From Kiloniella spongiae (GTDB lineage Bacteria > Pseudomonadota > Alphaproteobacteria > Kiloniellales > Kiloniellaceae), in the NCBI RefSeq assembly GCF_001026905.1, contig NZ_LAQL01000010.1:124001-188000 (forward strand): DNA of 64,000 bases, written 5' to 3'. A model generated the notes under the pieces. It ran no database searches. It saw only the letters and a list, made by a program, of their open reading frames with translations, and had not been told where the DNA came from. Made by a program: the position numbers and the translations under genes. Of the stretch, positions 43,758 through 51,463 are shown piece after piece (within the stretch, counting starts at the first letter, position 1; each line of letters starts with the position of its first letter).

Positions 43758-44783
43758 TTATTTTTTTGATAAAATAATTACCCAGGGAGAAATTTCAGTC
43801 ACTTCAAGCCCATGTAAACTCGCAATTCCACGAAGGCTTTTACGTGGCTGTTCAAGCTTAAAAACACCCGTCAAACGTTTCTCGCCAATATCGGCATCCT
43901 GAATAAAGATATGTCCGTTAAAATAACGATCAATCTGGCTTACAACTGCGTCAAGAGATTGATTATGTACTTTCAAGTACCCTGATCGCCACAAAGCGAT
44001 ATCACCTACCGGGCTTTTAGACAGGCTATAACCTCTCATTTCTTGAAAACTAATTTGCTCGCCGGGCCTCAGTTGCACCGAAACGGCTTCATCCTTCAAG
44101 TCATTAACCTGCACAAGCCCTTCGGTAACTGCCACACGAATGTCTTCCGCCTGTTGATCAACAACAAAGGCTGTGCCTAGAACTGTCGTTTGAACATTCT
44201 CTTTGCCAACAATGAAAGGATGATTCTTATCTTTTTTAACTTCAAAATAAGCAGAACCAGATAAAATTGTTACCCTTCGTTCCTGATTGGAAATTTCGAC
44301 ATTAATCGCGGTATCAGGTGCGAGAATAACCCGGCTGCCATCTGCTAAATCAACAATGCTTATTTCAGAACTATTGCTCGCAAAATCAGCCCCAAGGTAT
44401 TTGAAGTGGGGCAATGAAAGCCCTATGACCAAAAACAAAATCAGCAAAGCAGCAGAACGCATCAAACCACGCGCAAAGCCTGATTTAGTGATAAGGTGCC
44501 CAAAAGCAGTAGCAGAAGCCCTTCTCACTTCCTCAAACTCCTTGTCTACAGGCAAGCTTAACTGAGGAGCTTTGACTGAGACCACCTGCCTATTCTCCAA
44601 AGATGACCCAACAATACCCAATAAATGCCAAGTGTGAGAAACCTCTTCCCAATCTTCCCGATGATTAACATCACTTTCAAGCCACAACTGAAAATCCCGC
44701 TGTAAAGACAGGTTATCAGGATCATCATTTAGTAACACGATCCACTCGCTGGCTTTTTTGGGGATCAGTCGTTTGTTTGTCAT
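43758..44783 (-). CDS. fecR: FecR-type anti-sigma/signal transducer (system 1)
   Basis: This 341-residue protein has an N-terminal cytoplasmic region with the usual WxxxL pattern (SEWIVLLNDDPDNLSLQRDF). One membrane segment lies at about residues 107-124, followed by a periplasmic FecR domain (IVDLADGSRVILAPDTAINV, RRVTILSGSAYFEV). The C-terminus LDAVVSQIDRYFNGHIFIQD contacts the receptor's STN domain in the family. It lies between the sigma gene and the receptor gene, the standard order. Confidence 0.93.
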   Translation of the reverse strand: MTNKRLIPKKASEWIVLLNDDPDNLSLQRDFQLWLESDVNHREDWEEVSHTWHLLGIVGSSLENRQVVSVKAPQLSLPVDKEFEEVRRASATAFGHLITKSGFARGLMRSAALLILFLVIGLSLPHFKYLGADFASNSSEISIVDLADGSRVILAPDTAINVEISNQERRVTILSGSAYFEVKKDKNHPFIVGKENVQTTVLGTAFVVDQQAEDIRVAVTEGLVQVNDLKDEAVSVQLRPGEQISFQEMRGYSLSKSPVGDIALWRSGYLKVHNQSLDAVVSQIDRYFNGHIFIQDADIGEKRLTGVFKLEQPRKSLRGIASLHGLEVTEISPWVIILSKK

Positions 44784-44858
44784 GCTCTCACTTGTCTTGT
44801 TACGGCATTTTCTGCCTTATAAATACAACGCATTAGCGCATTGTTTTTTCAATTTCTT

Positions 44859-45401
44859 TTAAATCTCGTATTCAGTTTGTTTTTTTAAGCTTGCTTTACA
44901 GTGATCCAGGGCGCTTGCAACCATGGCATGGGCCGTACCCAATGATACATTAAGCTGACTGGCTATATCGGCCAACTTCAAGCCAGAAAAACGATGAAGT
45001 TCAAAAGCAAGCCTCGTTCTTTCGGGAAGTTCATTTAACGCGACATGTAACACACTCAATTCCTGGCGGGCACCGGCATGTTGTTCAGGAGAAACCTGTT
45101 CCAAACCGTGAGAACTCAATGAGAAATCTTCATCCTGCATATAGGCGTTCTCACGCGTTTTCTTTCGTAAACTATCCAGACAAAGATTTCGAATTATTTG
45201 ATAGAGATATCCGACAGGCTCTTCTAGAGGCACATTATTTTGTTTTCTACTTTCGACACCAATGACACGAAAATAGGCATCCTGCACCACATCTTCTGCT
45301 GTGTGCCGCTCTCCAACAATGGAATTTGCATAACCAACCAATTCTTTGCGGTGAAGCATAAAAAGCTGCAACAGGTCATGTTGGTGGACAATAGTACTCA
45401 T
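44859..45401 (-). CDS. fecI: ECF RNA polymerase sigma factor, FecI-like (system 1)
   Basis: The preferred start is ATG at 45401 (180 residues). A longer frame to 45449 would overlap a Fur-like palindrome. Region 2 is LGYANSIVGE-like (ELVGYANSIVGERHTAEDVV, then QDAYFRV) and region 4 includes ELPERTRLAFELHRFSGLKL and LNVSLGTAHAMV. Iron-starvation sigma factors of this type direct transcription of the adjacent receptor operon after a signal through FecR. Confidence 0.93.
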   Translation of the reverse strand: MSTIVHQHDLLQLFMLHRKELVGYANSIVGERHTAEDVVQDAYFRVIGVESRKQNNVPLEEPVGYLYQIIRNLCLDSLRKKTRENAYMQDEDFSLSSHGLEQVSPEQHAGARQELSVLHVALNELPERTRLAFELHRFSGLKLADIASQLNVSLGTAHAMVASALDHCKASLKKQTEYEI

Positions 45402-45431
45402 AATTTTAACCTGAAGCGAAGACACACAGTA

Positions 45432-45450
45432 ATTGCGAATGACTTTCAAT
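45432..45450. promoter_or_regulatory. Candidate Fur box upstream of the system 1 sigma gene
   Basis: ATTGCGAATGACTTTCAAT is a 19-bp imperfect palindrome 31 bp before the chosen fecI ATG, a typical position for iron repression of an ECF sigma gene. It overlaps the alternative upstream start. Confidence 0.5.
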
Positions 45451-45669
45451 TACAAAATATTTCATATTAATGTCAAACATCCTGAGGTTGTGTTTTAGCT
45501 ATGGGGATTTCTTGGTCTCGACTTTATCCAAACTGAATCTCTATCCACTAACCTTTTAAAAATGTTATTTTTCAATTAATTATCAAAAAAATTTTACACC
45601 GAAATTTTATTTAAACCTCACCTCCTCTCCCTAAAAACAAGAAATTCTATTGCTTTAATAAATTTATCT

Positions 45670-45688
45670 GATAATGAGTATCACTATT
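45670..45688. promoter_or_regulatory. Fur box upstream of exbB
   Basis: GATAATGAGTATCACTATT agrees with the classical Fur consensus (GATAATGATAATCATTATC) at 15 of 19 positions. It lies 49 bp before the exbB start, so iron-dependent repression of the TonB energy system is likely. Confidence 0.75.
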
Positions 45689-45736
45689 ATTTAGAGTCGA
45701 TTTTTTATTTCCAAACAAACAAAGACCGGAAAGAAC

Positions 45737-46435
45737 ATGCGTGAAGGTACAGAAACAGAAGCCTTAACATCACTTCTAGAAGTTATTGATGCAGCCGGTG
45801 CCGTAGGTTGGGTTCTGGCTGGTATGGCTCTCTCTGCGGCTATCGTTACTTTCTACAAAATAGTCGTCTTTTGGCGTTCAGGCCTTTGGCAAACCAAAAC
45901 TTTGAGACAAGCACGCGCAAAATTACGGCAGGGTGAGATTGTAGAAGCCGTGCGTATGTTAGACCGTTTACACCATCCTGCTGTTCAACTTGTTACATTG
46001 GGGGTTGATCGTGCTCGCACAATCGGTCTGGATGACAAAAACCTTGAGATAGAGATGGAACAACTCTCTCTTGGTGTTTTGGAACGTCTGAAGTCCGGTA
46101 TTCGCTATATTGGTGCCGTTGCAGCGCTTAGCCCTTTGATGGGATTACTCGGAACCGTTCTCGGTATGATTGATGCCTTCCGGCAAATGGAAGCTGCGGG
46201 CAATCAAGTTGACCCTTCTATTCTCTCGGGCGGTATTTGGCTTGCACTTCTGACAACTGCAATTGGCCTTGTCGTTGCTATTCCTGCAACGGCTGCGCAA
46301 ATTTGGCTGAACAGTGTTATCCAAAAAACAACACGCCGATTGGAAGAAACAGGCACAGCGGTTCTCACTGGATTACATATTCACACGCTCAAAGCACGTT
46401 CCGTTAACAATGCCGTTAACTTTGCGGCTGAATAA
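45737..46435 (+). CDS. exbB: ExbB-type proton channel protein
   Basis: This 232-residue MotA/TolQ/ExbB-family protein has three membrane segments, the first near residues 22-42. The later two hold the conserved GAVAALSPLMGLLGTVLGMI (pore helix with Gly/Thr) and GIWLALLTTAIGLVVAIPA. ExbB with ExbD converts proton flow to motion of TonB. First gene of a four-gene operon downstream of a Fur box, divergent from the system 1 sigma gene. Confidence 0.95.
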   Translation: MREGTETEALTSLLEVIDAAGAVGWVLAGMALSAAIVTFYKIVVFWRSGLWQTKTLRQARAKLRQGEIVEAVRMLDRLHHPAVQLVTLGVDRARTIGLDDKNLEIEMEQLSLGVLERLKSGIRYIGAVAALSPLMGLLGTVLGMIDAFRQMEAAGNQVDPSILSGGIWLALLTTAIGLVVAIPATAAQIWLNSVIQKTTRRLEETGTAVLTGLHIHTLKARSVNNAVNFAAE

Positions 46436-46440
46436 ATATC

Positions 46441-46854
46441 ATGCGCCTATCAGGTGAAAATACGGATAAACTACCATCAATCAGCCTGACATCGCTGATT
46501 GATGTTGTCTTTATTCTGCTGATCTTCTTTATGCTGGCTTCAAGCTTTCTCGATTGGCGCGAACTTCCTATTCAAGGACAAGAAACAAAAACAAGTTCAG
46601 CATCCTCACAGTCACCAAAAGATACGCTACAATTAACCCTTTTACGAAATGGATCGATCAAGCTTGGCACAAAAAATATCAATCGAAATGAGCTTGGGAA
46701 AACTCTGGCGGCAAAAACATCTTCGCTGGAAACAATCAAAGTTTATATAACTGTTGAAGATGGTGTGAAGATGCAAAACACCCTCAACTTTCTGCAAGAA
46801 TTAAAGGAATTTGGGTTGGTTGACTTAACTCTTCAGGAGCAACCAAAAACATGA
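46441..46854 (+). CDS. exbD: ExbD, with the conserved membrane aspartate
   Basis: This 137-residue protein has one N-terminal membrane helix (LTSLIDVVFILLIFFMLASS) and a periplasmic domain. Asp21 in LIDVV corresponds to the essential proton-handling Asp of ExbD/TolR. It overlaps the second exbD gene by four bases, so the two products are probably made together and may form a heterodimer. Confidence 0.94.
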   Translation: MRLSGENTDKLPSISLTSLIDVVFILLIFFMLASSFLDWRELPIQGQETKTSSASSQSPKDTLQLTLLRNGSIKLGTKNINRNELGKTLAAKTSSLETIKVYITVEDGVKMQNTLNFLQELKEFGLVDLTLQEQPKT

Positions 46855-47318
46855 AAATCAGACAAGACGATAACTCTGCAGAGTTGACAGAAAGCACATT
46901 GCCCATGATCAATGTTGTCTTTCTGCTACTGATATTTTTCATGATTGCAGGATCTTTACAGAAAACGATCCCCTTCAATATAACCCCACTACAGGCACAG
47001 GCAGATACAGCCCAACAACAAGCACCTTTGATTATCCACGTTGCAGCCGACGGGCGCATCATGGTTGGAGAAAAAGAGGTTACTTCGAAGACGCTTAGAA
47101 GGACTATCCTGGAACAGTTAAGCACCAATGTTTCTTCCGCCAGTTCATCACCCCCAAATTCAATGTCTTGGTCTCCTGACAAAGCTTCAGAAACACAACC
47201 TTCTCGCCCGATTACAATCCGTTCTGACCAGTCAACCAATACTACGGCTGTTGTCAAAATCCTTTCTCTCCTGAAAGAAATGAATATCAAACAAGTTGCA
47301 CTGGCAACCGTACGTTAA
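46851..47318 (+). CDS. exbD: ExbD paralogue with Asn in place of the membrane Asp
   Basis: This 155-residue protein has the same layout: one membrane helix (PMINVVFLLLIFFMIAGSLQ) and a longer periplasmic domain. The residue aligned with the essential Asp is Asn21, in the same position as Asp21 of the first ExbD; the codon is a clear AAT. If the family mechanism holds, this copy cannot carry protons alone. A serine/proline-rich insertion (SSASSSPPNSMSWSPDKAS) lies in the periplasmic part. It is translationally coupled to the first exbD. Confidence 0.92.
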   Translation: MKIRQDDNSAELTESTLPMINVVFLLLIFFMIAGSLQKTIPFNITPLQAQADTAQQQAPLIIHVAADGRIMVGEKEVTSKTLRRTILEQLSTNVSSASSSPPNSMSWSPDKASETQPSRPITIRSDQSTNTTAVVKILSLLKEMNIKQVALATVR

Positions 47319-47333
47319 AGAAAAGGTGCAACC

Positions 47334-48332
47334 GTGGAACTAACGATACGTAATGGCTTGTTCGAAAAACTGCTTACTCTTTTCGGATTGCTCACCCTCT
47401 GTATCCTTATGATTACAGCTTTAATTCTGAGTCATAAGCAACATGCGGGGTTTGAAGATGGTAATGAAGGCGGTAGTATTGTTGTTTCCCTCTCCTCTGC
47501 ACCCGGCGCAGAAGCCGCAGCGTTTGGCGAAAATAATTCTGAATCAGATATACCAGAAGCAACCAACAGACCAGAAGCACGTACCGCACCAGAAGTTCCA
47601 GAATTACCAAAAGAGATAGAACCAGAGCCACGGGAACGGACAGAAACAGTCGTCGCACTTGAACCGGAAATAATCCCGGAACAAGAGAGACCCCAATCTG
47701 AAATCATTGAACCTGCTGTAACCTCTGAACCAGTTGTACAACCAGACCCTATTGTTGAAATAGTTCAGAGACCTAAATCAAAACCCAAGCCACCTGTTCG
47801 AAACAAAGCTGAAATCGTTGAGAAAAAGAATATTTCAAAACCTCTCCCTAAAGTAAAGAACACGCCGGTTCCAACCAAGAAAGCGGATACAGGGAAAAGT
47901 AACGAAATTATACAGGCCACCAACATTGGTGCTCAAAGCGAAGACAAGAATTCTAGCGGACAAAAAGGTATTAACCCGAATAAAAGTAAAAACCTAGGCA
48001 GTACCAGTCAAACTGGCAATAATAACGGGGCAGGACAAAAAGCAACGGGCGATTATTGGAAAGCTGTACAAATTCATCTTGCACGTAATAAACGGTATCC
48101 CCGCAAAGCAAAAAGACGTCAGATGCAAGGTGTAACCTTTATAGAATTAACCCTTCTTTCATCCGGTAAAGTAGAGAGTTATAAGATCCTCGAAAGTTCA
48201 GGATTCCCACTATTGGACAAGGCGGCAATCAAAATGATAAACAAATCGGCACCCTTTCCACCTTTTCCTGCCAGCATTACGGTTCTACAGATGACACGCC
48301 GTATTCCCGTCGTCTTTAACATTAAAAAATAA
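47334..48332 (+). CDS. tonB: TonB energy transducer
   Basis: This 332-residue protein starts at GTG, with AAAGG upstream. It has an N-terminal membrane anchor (LLTLFGLLTLCILMITALIL) and a long Pro/Glu then Pro/Lys region able to span the periplasm. The C-terminal TonB domain (YWKAVQIHLARNKRYPRKAK, then FIELTLLSSGKVESYKILES) contacts receptor TonB boxes. Last gene of exbB-exbD-exbD-tonB; it probably serves both receptors in the window. Confidence 0.95.
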   Translation: MELTIRNGLFEKLLTLFGLLTLCILMITALILSHKQHAGFEDGNEGGSIVVSLSSAPGAEAAAFGENNSESDIPEATNRPEARTAPEVPELPKEIEPEPRERTETVVALEPEIIPEQERPQSEIIEPAVTSEPVVQPDPIVEIVQRPKSKPKPPVRNKAEIVEKKNISKPLPKVKNTPVPTKKADTGKSNEIIQATNIGAQSEDKNSSGQKGINPNKSKNLGSTSQTGNNNGAGQKATGDYWKAVQIHLARNKRYPRKAKRRQMQGVTFIELTLLSSGKVESYKILESSGFPLLDKAAIKMINKSAPFPPFPASITVLQMTRRIPVVFNIKK

Positions 48333-48388
48333 TGGTCAGAGGCCATCATGTTGCTATGGGGGCAAGTATAAAGACGTTACACACAATT

Positions 48389-48425
48389 ATAAGGCACGAA
48401 CGTCATTATACTGTTCGTGCCTTAT
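48389..48425. terminator. Bidirectional terminator between tonB and the system 2 ABC operon
   Basis: A perfect 13-bp stem ATAAGGCACGAAC / GTTCGTGCCTTAT with an 11-base loop lies between convergent stops. No long U run, but the stem and position are convincing. Confidence 0.7.
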
Positions 48426-48468
48426 GGCTTCCAATTCAACACAGCTTTAAATATAAAGAATTACATAT

Positions 48469-49239
48469 CTAAATCGCACCAATCACATCAACACGGGGAT
48501 ATCCGTGCTTTGATAAATCAATTTCAGTTTTGACATGATAAACACGAGCAAGATTGTCACGAGTCAACACTTCTTTGGGCGTACCGCTGGCAATAACTTT
48601 CCCGTTCTCCATTAAAGCCAAAAGATCACAGTAACGAGCGGCCAAATCCAGATCGTGCAATGCCGCGATAGATACGCTGCCACTCTGCTGCACTTTGTTT
48701 TTTACGAGGTCCAATACAATCATTCGCCAATGTAAATCCAAAGCAGACGTCGGCTCATCAAGCAATAGAAGCTCTGGCTCTCGGATAAAAGCCAAAGCCA
48801 ATCCAATCAACTGTCGTTTTCCACCGGATAACGTGTGCAAGGCATCCAGTTGAAAATCACTTAACCCCAGATCATCAAAAATACGTTCGATTTTCCAAGA
48901 GAGTTCTCTATTGCTGTAGGGTAAAGCAAGAGCACGCGCTGTACTCCACATCAATTCTGTCGGTGTCAAAGCGGTTGGTGCTGGAGCTGTCTGAGGCATC
49001 GTCGCAACTTTCTCAGACCACCGTTTTCCACCAACCACATGTAAATTTTCACCATCAAAGACGACATCACCTTTTGATTTTTTCTCACCAGAAAGGCATT
49101 TCATAAGAGTTGACTTGCCAGAGGCATTTGGTCCCAGTAAACCAACAATCATTCCGCCCCTCACATCCGGAAAGCTTATGTCATGCAGAATTTTCTTTTT
49201 GCCGTAAAAAGCAGACAAATTTTTGACACTTAATCTCAT
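48469..49239 (-). CDS. Iron-complex ABC transporter ATPase (system 2)
   Basis: This 256-residue FecE-type ABC protein has Walker A GPNASGKS, signature LSGGKRQLIGLALAFI, Walker [13 protein letters not shown] and switch His in IAALHDLDLA. It overlaps the permease stop by four bases. Last gene of the system 2 operon. Confidence 0.93.
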   Translation of the reverse strand: MRLSVKNLSAFYGKKKILHDISFPDVRGGMIVGLLGPNASGKSTLMKCLSGEKKSKGDVVFDGENLHVVGGKRWSEKVATMPQTAPAPTALTPTELMWSTARALALPYSNRELSWKIERIFDDLGLSDFQLDALHTLSGGKRQLIGLALAFIREPELLLLDEPTSALDLHWRMIVLDLVKNKVQQSGSVSIAALHDLDLAARYCDLLALMENGKVIASGTPKEVLTRDNLARVYHVKTEIDLSKHGYPRVDVIGAI

Positions 49240-50285
49240 GATGGCCTTCTCCGTCTTTGAACCAGCAAAGACAAAAATAGGGGAACACCGACAATTGCCG
49301 TTAAAATCCCCACGGGAATAATAACCCCGGGAATAAGTGTTTTGGATAGCCCGGAAGCAATCGACAAAATCAAAGCACTACATAAAACGGCACCCGGTAC
49401 CAACATACGATGATCTTCACCAAGTAAAAGTCGCGCTATGTGTGGACCAACCAGCCCGACAAAACCGATAGTACCAACAAAACACACCGCAAAGGCCGCC
49501 AGAATTGAAGCCCGGATAATCACCCATGTCCTTAATCTGGAAACATTAATGCCCGTACTTCTGGCGTGCGCTTCCCCGCCTCGTAATAGCGTTAACAACC
49601 AGACATGTTTCAAGCTGAAGGGAAAGATAACAAGGAAGCAACACGTCACAATAGCAACTTCCAGCCACCCCGCTTTAGTGAGATTGCCAATCGTCCAAAA
49701 CACGACCTGTTGTAGTGCATCAGCATCTGCGATCAAATGAAAACCTGAAGCAATTGCATTGCATAAGAAGACCAACGCAATGCCAAACAAAATAACAGTT
49801 TCACGGGCGCCCCCAGATAGTCGAACAACCATCAGGATCAGACAAGACGATCCCAATGCACCAATAAGAGCGAGTACAGGCAATATAAACGCTGGTGGCA
49901 CAAAGGGAATTGTTGGCAGCAAAACAATTGCGACACTTGCCCCCAGAACTGCGGCTGATGACACCCCGAGAGTAAAAGGGCTCGCCAGGGGATTATCCAA
50001 AACAGTTTGCGTCTCGATCCCCGATAAACCCAATGCAGCCCCAACCACAATCGCAATCAAGGCATCGGGTAATCGCACGTCCCACAAAATGATTTTGTGT
50101 CGCAGCTCAAGACTTTGAGGGCTTATCAGGCCATCAACAATCTGCCCGGCACTCAGTCCAGACGGCCCGGCAAGAATATCCAGCCAAAGACTGAGAACAA
50201 GTGCAGCCAACAGCCCTGACAAAATGAAGATACGTCGTCGGCTTAGACGTGAAAATTCGACCTCAAGAGTGCTAGTTTGCATCAT
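49236..50285 (-). CDS. Iron-complex ABC transporter permease (system 2)
   Basis: The start is taken at ATG 50285 (an adjacent ATG at 50282 is equally possible), giving about 349 residues and a short overlap with the binding-protein gene. This is a single FecCD-type domain with ten membrane segments, DVRLPDALIAIVVGAALGLS, NPLASPFTLGVSSAAVLG and GTIGFVGLVGPHIARLLLGE. It is unlike the fused permease of system 1, so the two importers are not recent duplicates. Confidence 0.92.
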   Translation of the reverse strand: MMQTSTLEVEFSRLSRRRIFILSGLLAALVLSLWLDILAGPSGLSAGQIVDGLISPQSLELRHKIILWDVRLPDALIAIVVGAALGLSGIETQTVLDNPLASPFTLGVSSAAVLGASVAIVLLPTIPFVPPAFILPVLALIGALGSSCLILMVVRLSGGARETVILFGIALVFLCNAIASGFHLIADADALQQVVFWTIGNLTKAGWLEVAIVTCCFLVIFPFSLKHVWLLTLLRGGEAHARSTGINVSRLRTWVIIRASILAAFAVCFVGTIGFVGLVGPHIARLLLGEDHRMLVPGAVLCSALILSIASGLSKTLIPGVIIPVGILTAIVGVPLFLSLLVQRRRRPS

Positions 50286-51393
50286 GTCGATAGGTCGCAA
50301 AATATTCACCATCAACCCCGAACGGCATAAACTCATCGTAGATATCAATCAGGCTTTGTTGCGGATCAACATCTTGAAAGCGATCAGGGTGTATCCATTT
50401 TGCAAAAGCCTCCAGAACAACAATATTAAACGGAGAGTTATAGAAATTATGCCAAAAGCTATGTGCACGGCTGCTACGAATAGCATCCATTGCCTGAAAT
50501 TCATCCGCGGCCAAATAGCCAGATAAACTTTTCACAGCCATTTCGGTTGTCATTCCGGCTCCCATGGCAACAGGTAAACTACCTACTTTAAACTCACCTA
50601 AGGTGCCAGAGGCTGTTCCAATCCAAACGTCAGGATTTTCATTCAACAGAAACTCGCTCGTATGCAGAGCGGTTGGTCCGGGCGCAACAGCATCCGCTAT
50701 ATTCTTACCACCAGCAACCTCCACAAACGGGCCAAGCATTCCATCAGCCATTCCCCAACAACAGGCTCTTCTTCCGGCATGAACCTGCAGGAAAACAGTC
50801 GGGCGATTTTCAACATTATCCACCCGTTGCCTTACCATCGCCAACCGTTTTTCATAGTGGTTGATATAGCGTGCGGCCCTTTCCTCTTCCCCCAGGATTT
50901 GACCCAACAATCGAAGCGACGGAATTGTATTATTCAGGGGATCAAGACGGAAATCGATAAACACAACCGTAATACCCGCTGCATCCAGCTGTTGCATCAA
51001 CTCACGATTTTTTGCATTGGGGCCATGGTCACTTAAACCAAAGATTGCGACCTCTGGCTTCAGATCGATGATCTTTTCAACAGAGACACTATCTGCACTC
51101 CGACTTCCAAATAGAGGTATTTCTCTAGCCTCTGGAAACTTGGCTTTTAACTTCTTGTCCAACACGGGATGTGTCCAGCCCATTGTTGTCATCATGCCAA
51201 CAATACCCTGTACAGGGTTTTCCGGCCGCAAGATTGAGAGTGCCGTCAAATATCGCCCTTCACTTACGACGAATTTTGAGACAGGAGCTTCTATAGAGAT
51301 TTTCCGTCCAGCCAAATCAGTTACTTCGAGTAAGGAAGCATTAGACTGTTGAGCGACAAAAAAAGATAGCACGACAGCAAAAAAGAGTTTCAT
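50272..51393 (-). CDS. Iron-complex ABC transporter binding protein (system 2)
   Basis: The start is ATG at 51393 with GAGGA upstream; a TTG at 51411 is in frame but less likely. The protein has 373 residues and a Sec signal (MKLFFAVVLSFFVAQQSNAS). Class III binding-protein features are EKIIDLKPEVAIFGLSDHGP and GGKNIADAVAPGPTALHTSE. The segment HAGRRACCWGMADGMLG, with two adjacent cysteines, is unusual and may be structural. The ligand could be heme or a siderophore; the sequence does not decide. Confidence 0.88.
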   Translation of the reverse strand: MKLFFAVVLSFFVAQQSNASLLEVTDLAGRKISIEAPVSKFVVSEGRYLTALSILRPENPVQGIVGMMTTMGWTHPVLDKKLKAKFPEAREIPLFGSRSADSVSVEKIIDLKPEVAIFGLSDHGPNAKNRELMQQLDAAGITVVFIDFRLDPLNNTIPSLRLLGQILGEEERAARYINHYEKRLAMVRQRVDNVENRPTVFLQVHAGRRACCWGMADGMLGPFVEVAGGKNIADAVAPGPTALHTSEFLLNENPDVWIGTASGTLGEFKVGSLPVAMGAGMTTEMAVKSLSGYLAADEFQAMDAIRSSRAHSFWHNFYNSPFNIVVLEAFAKWIHPDRFQDVDPQQSLIDIYDEFMPFGVDGEYFATYRHDAN

Positions 51394-51463
51394 GAGATTG
51401 TCCTCAAGCAAGGAATGGTCCGAAACTTTTCAGCACACGAACCATTCTTGCTCAGTATTTAAA

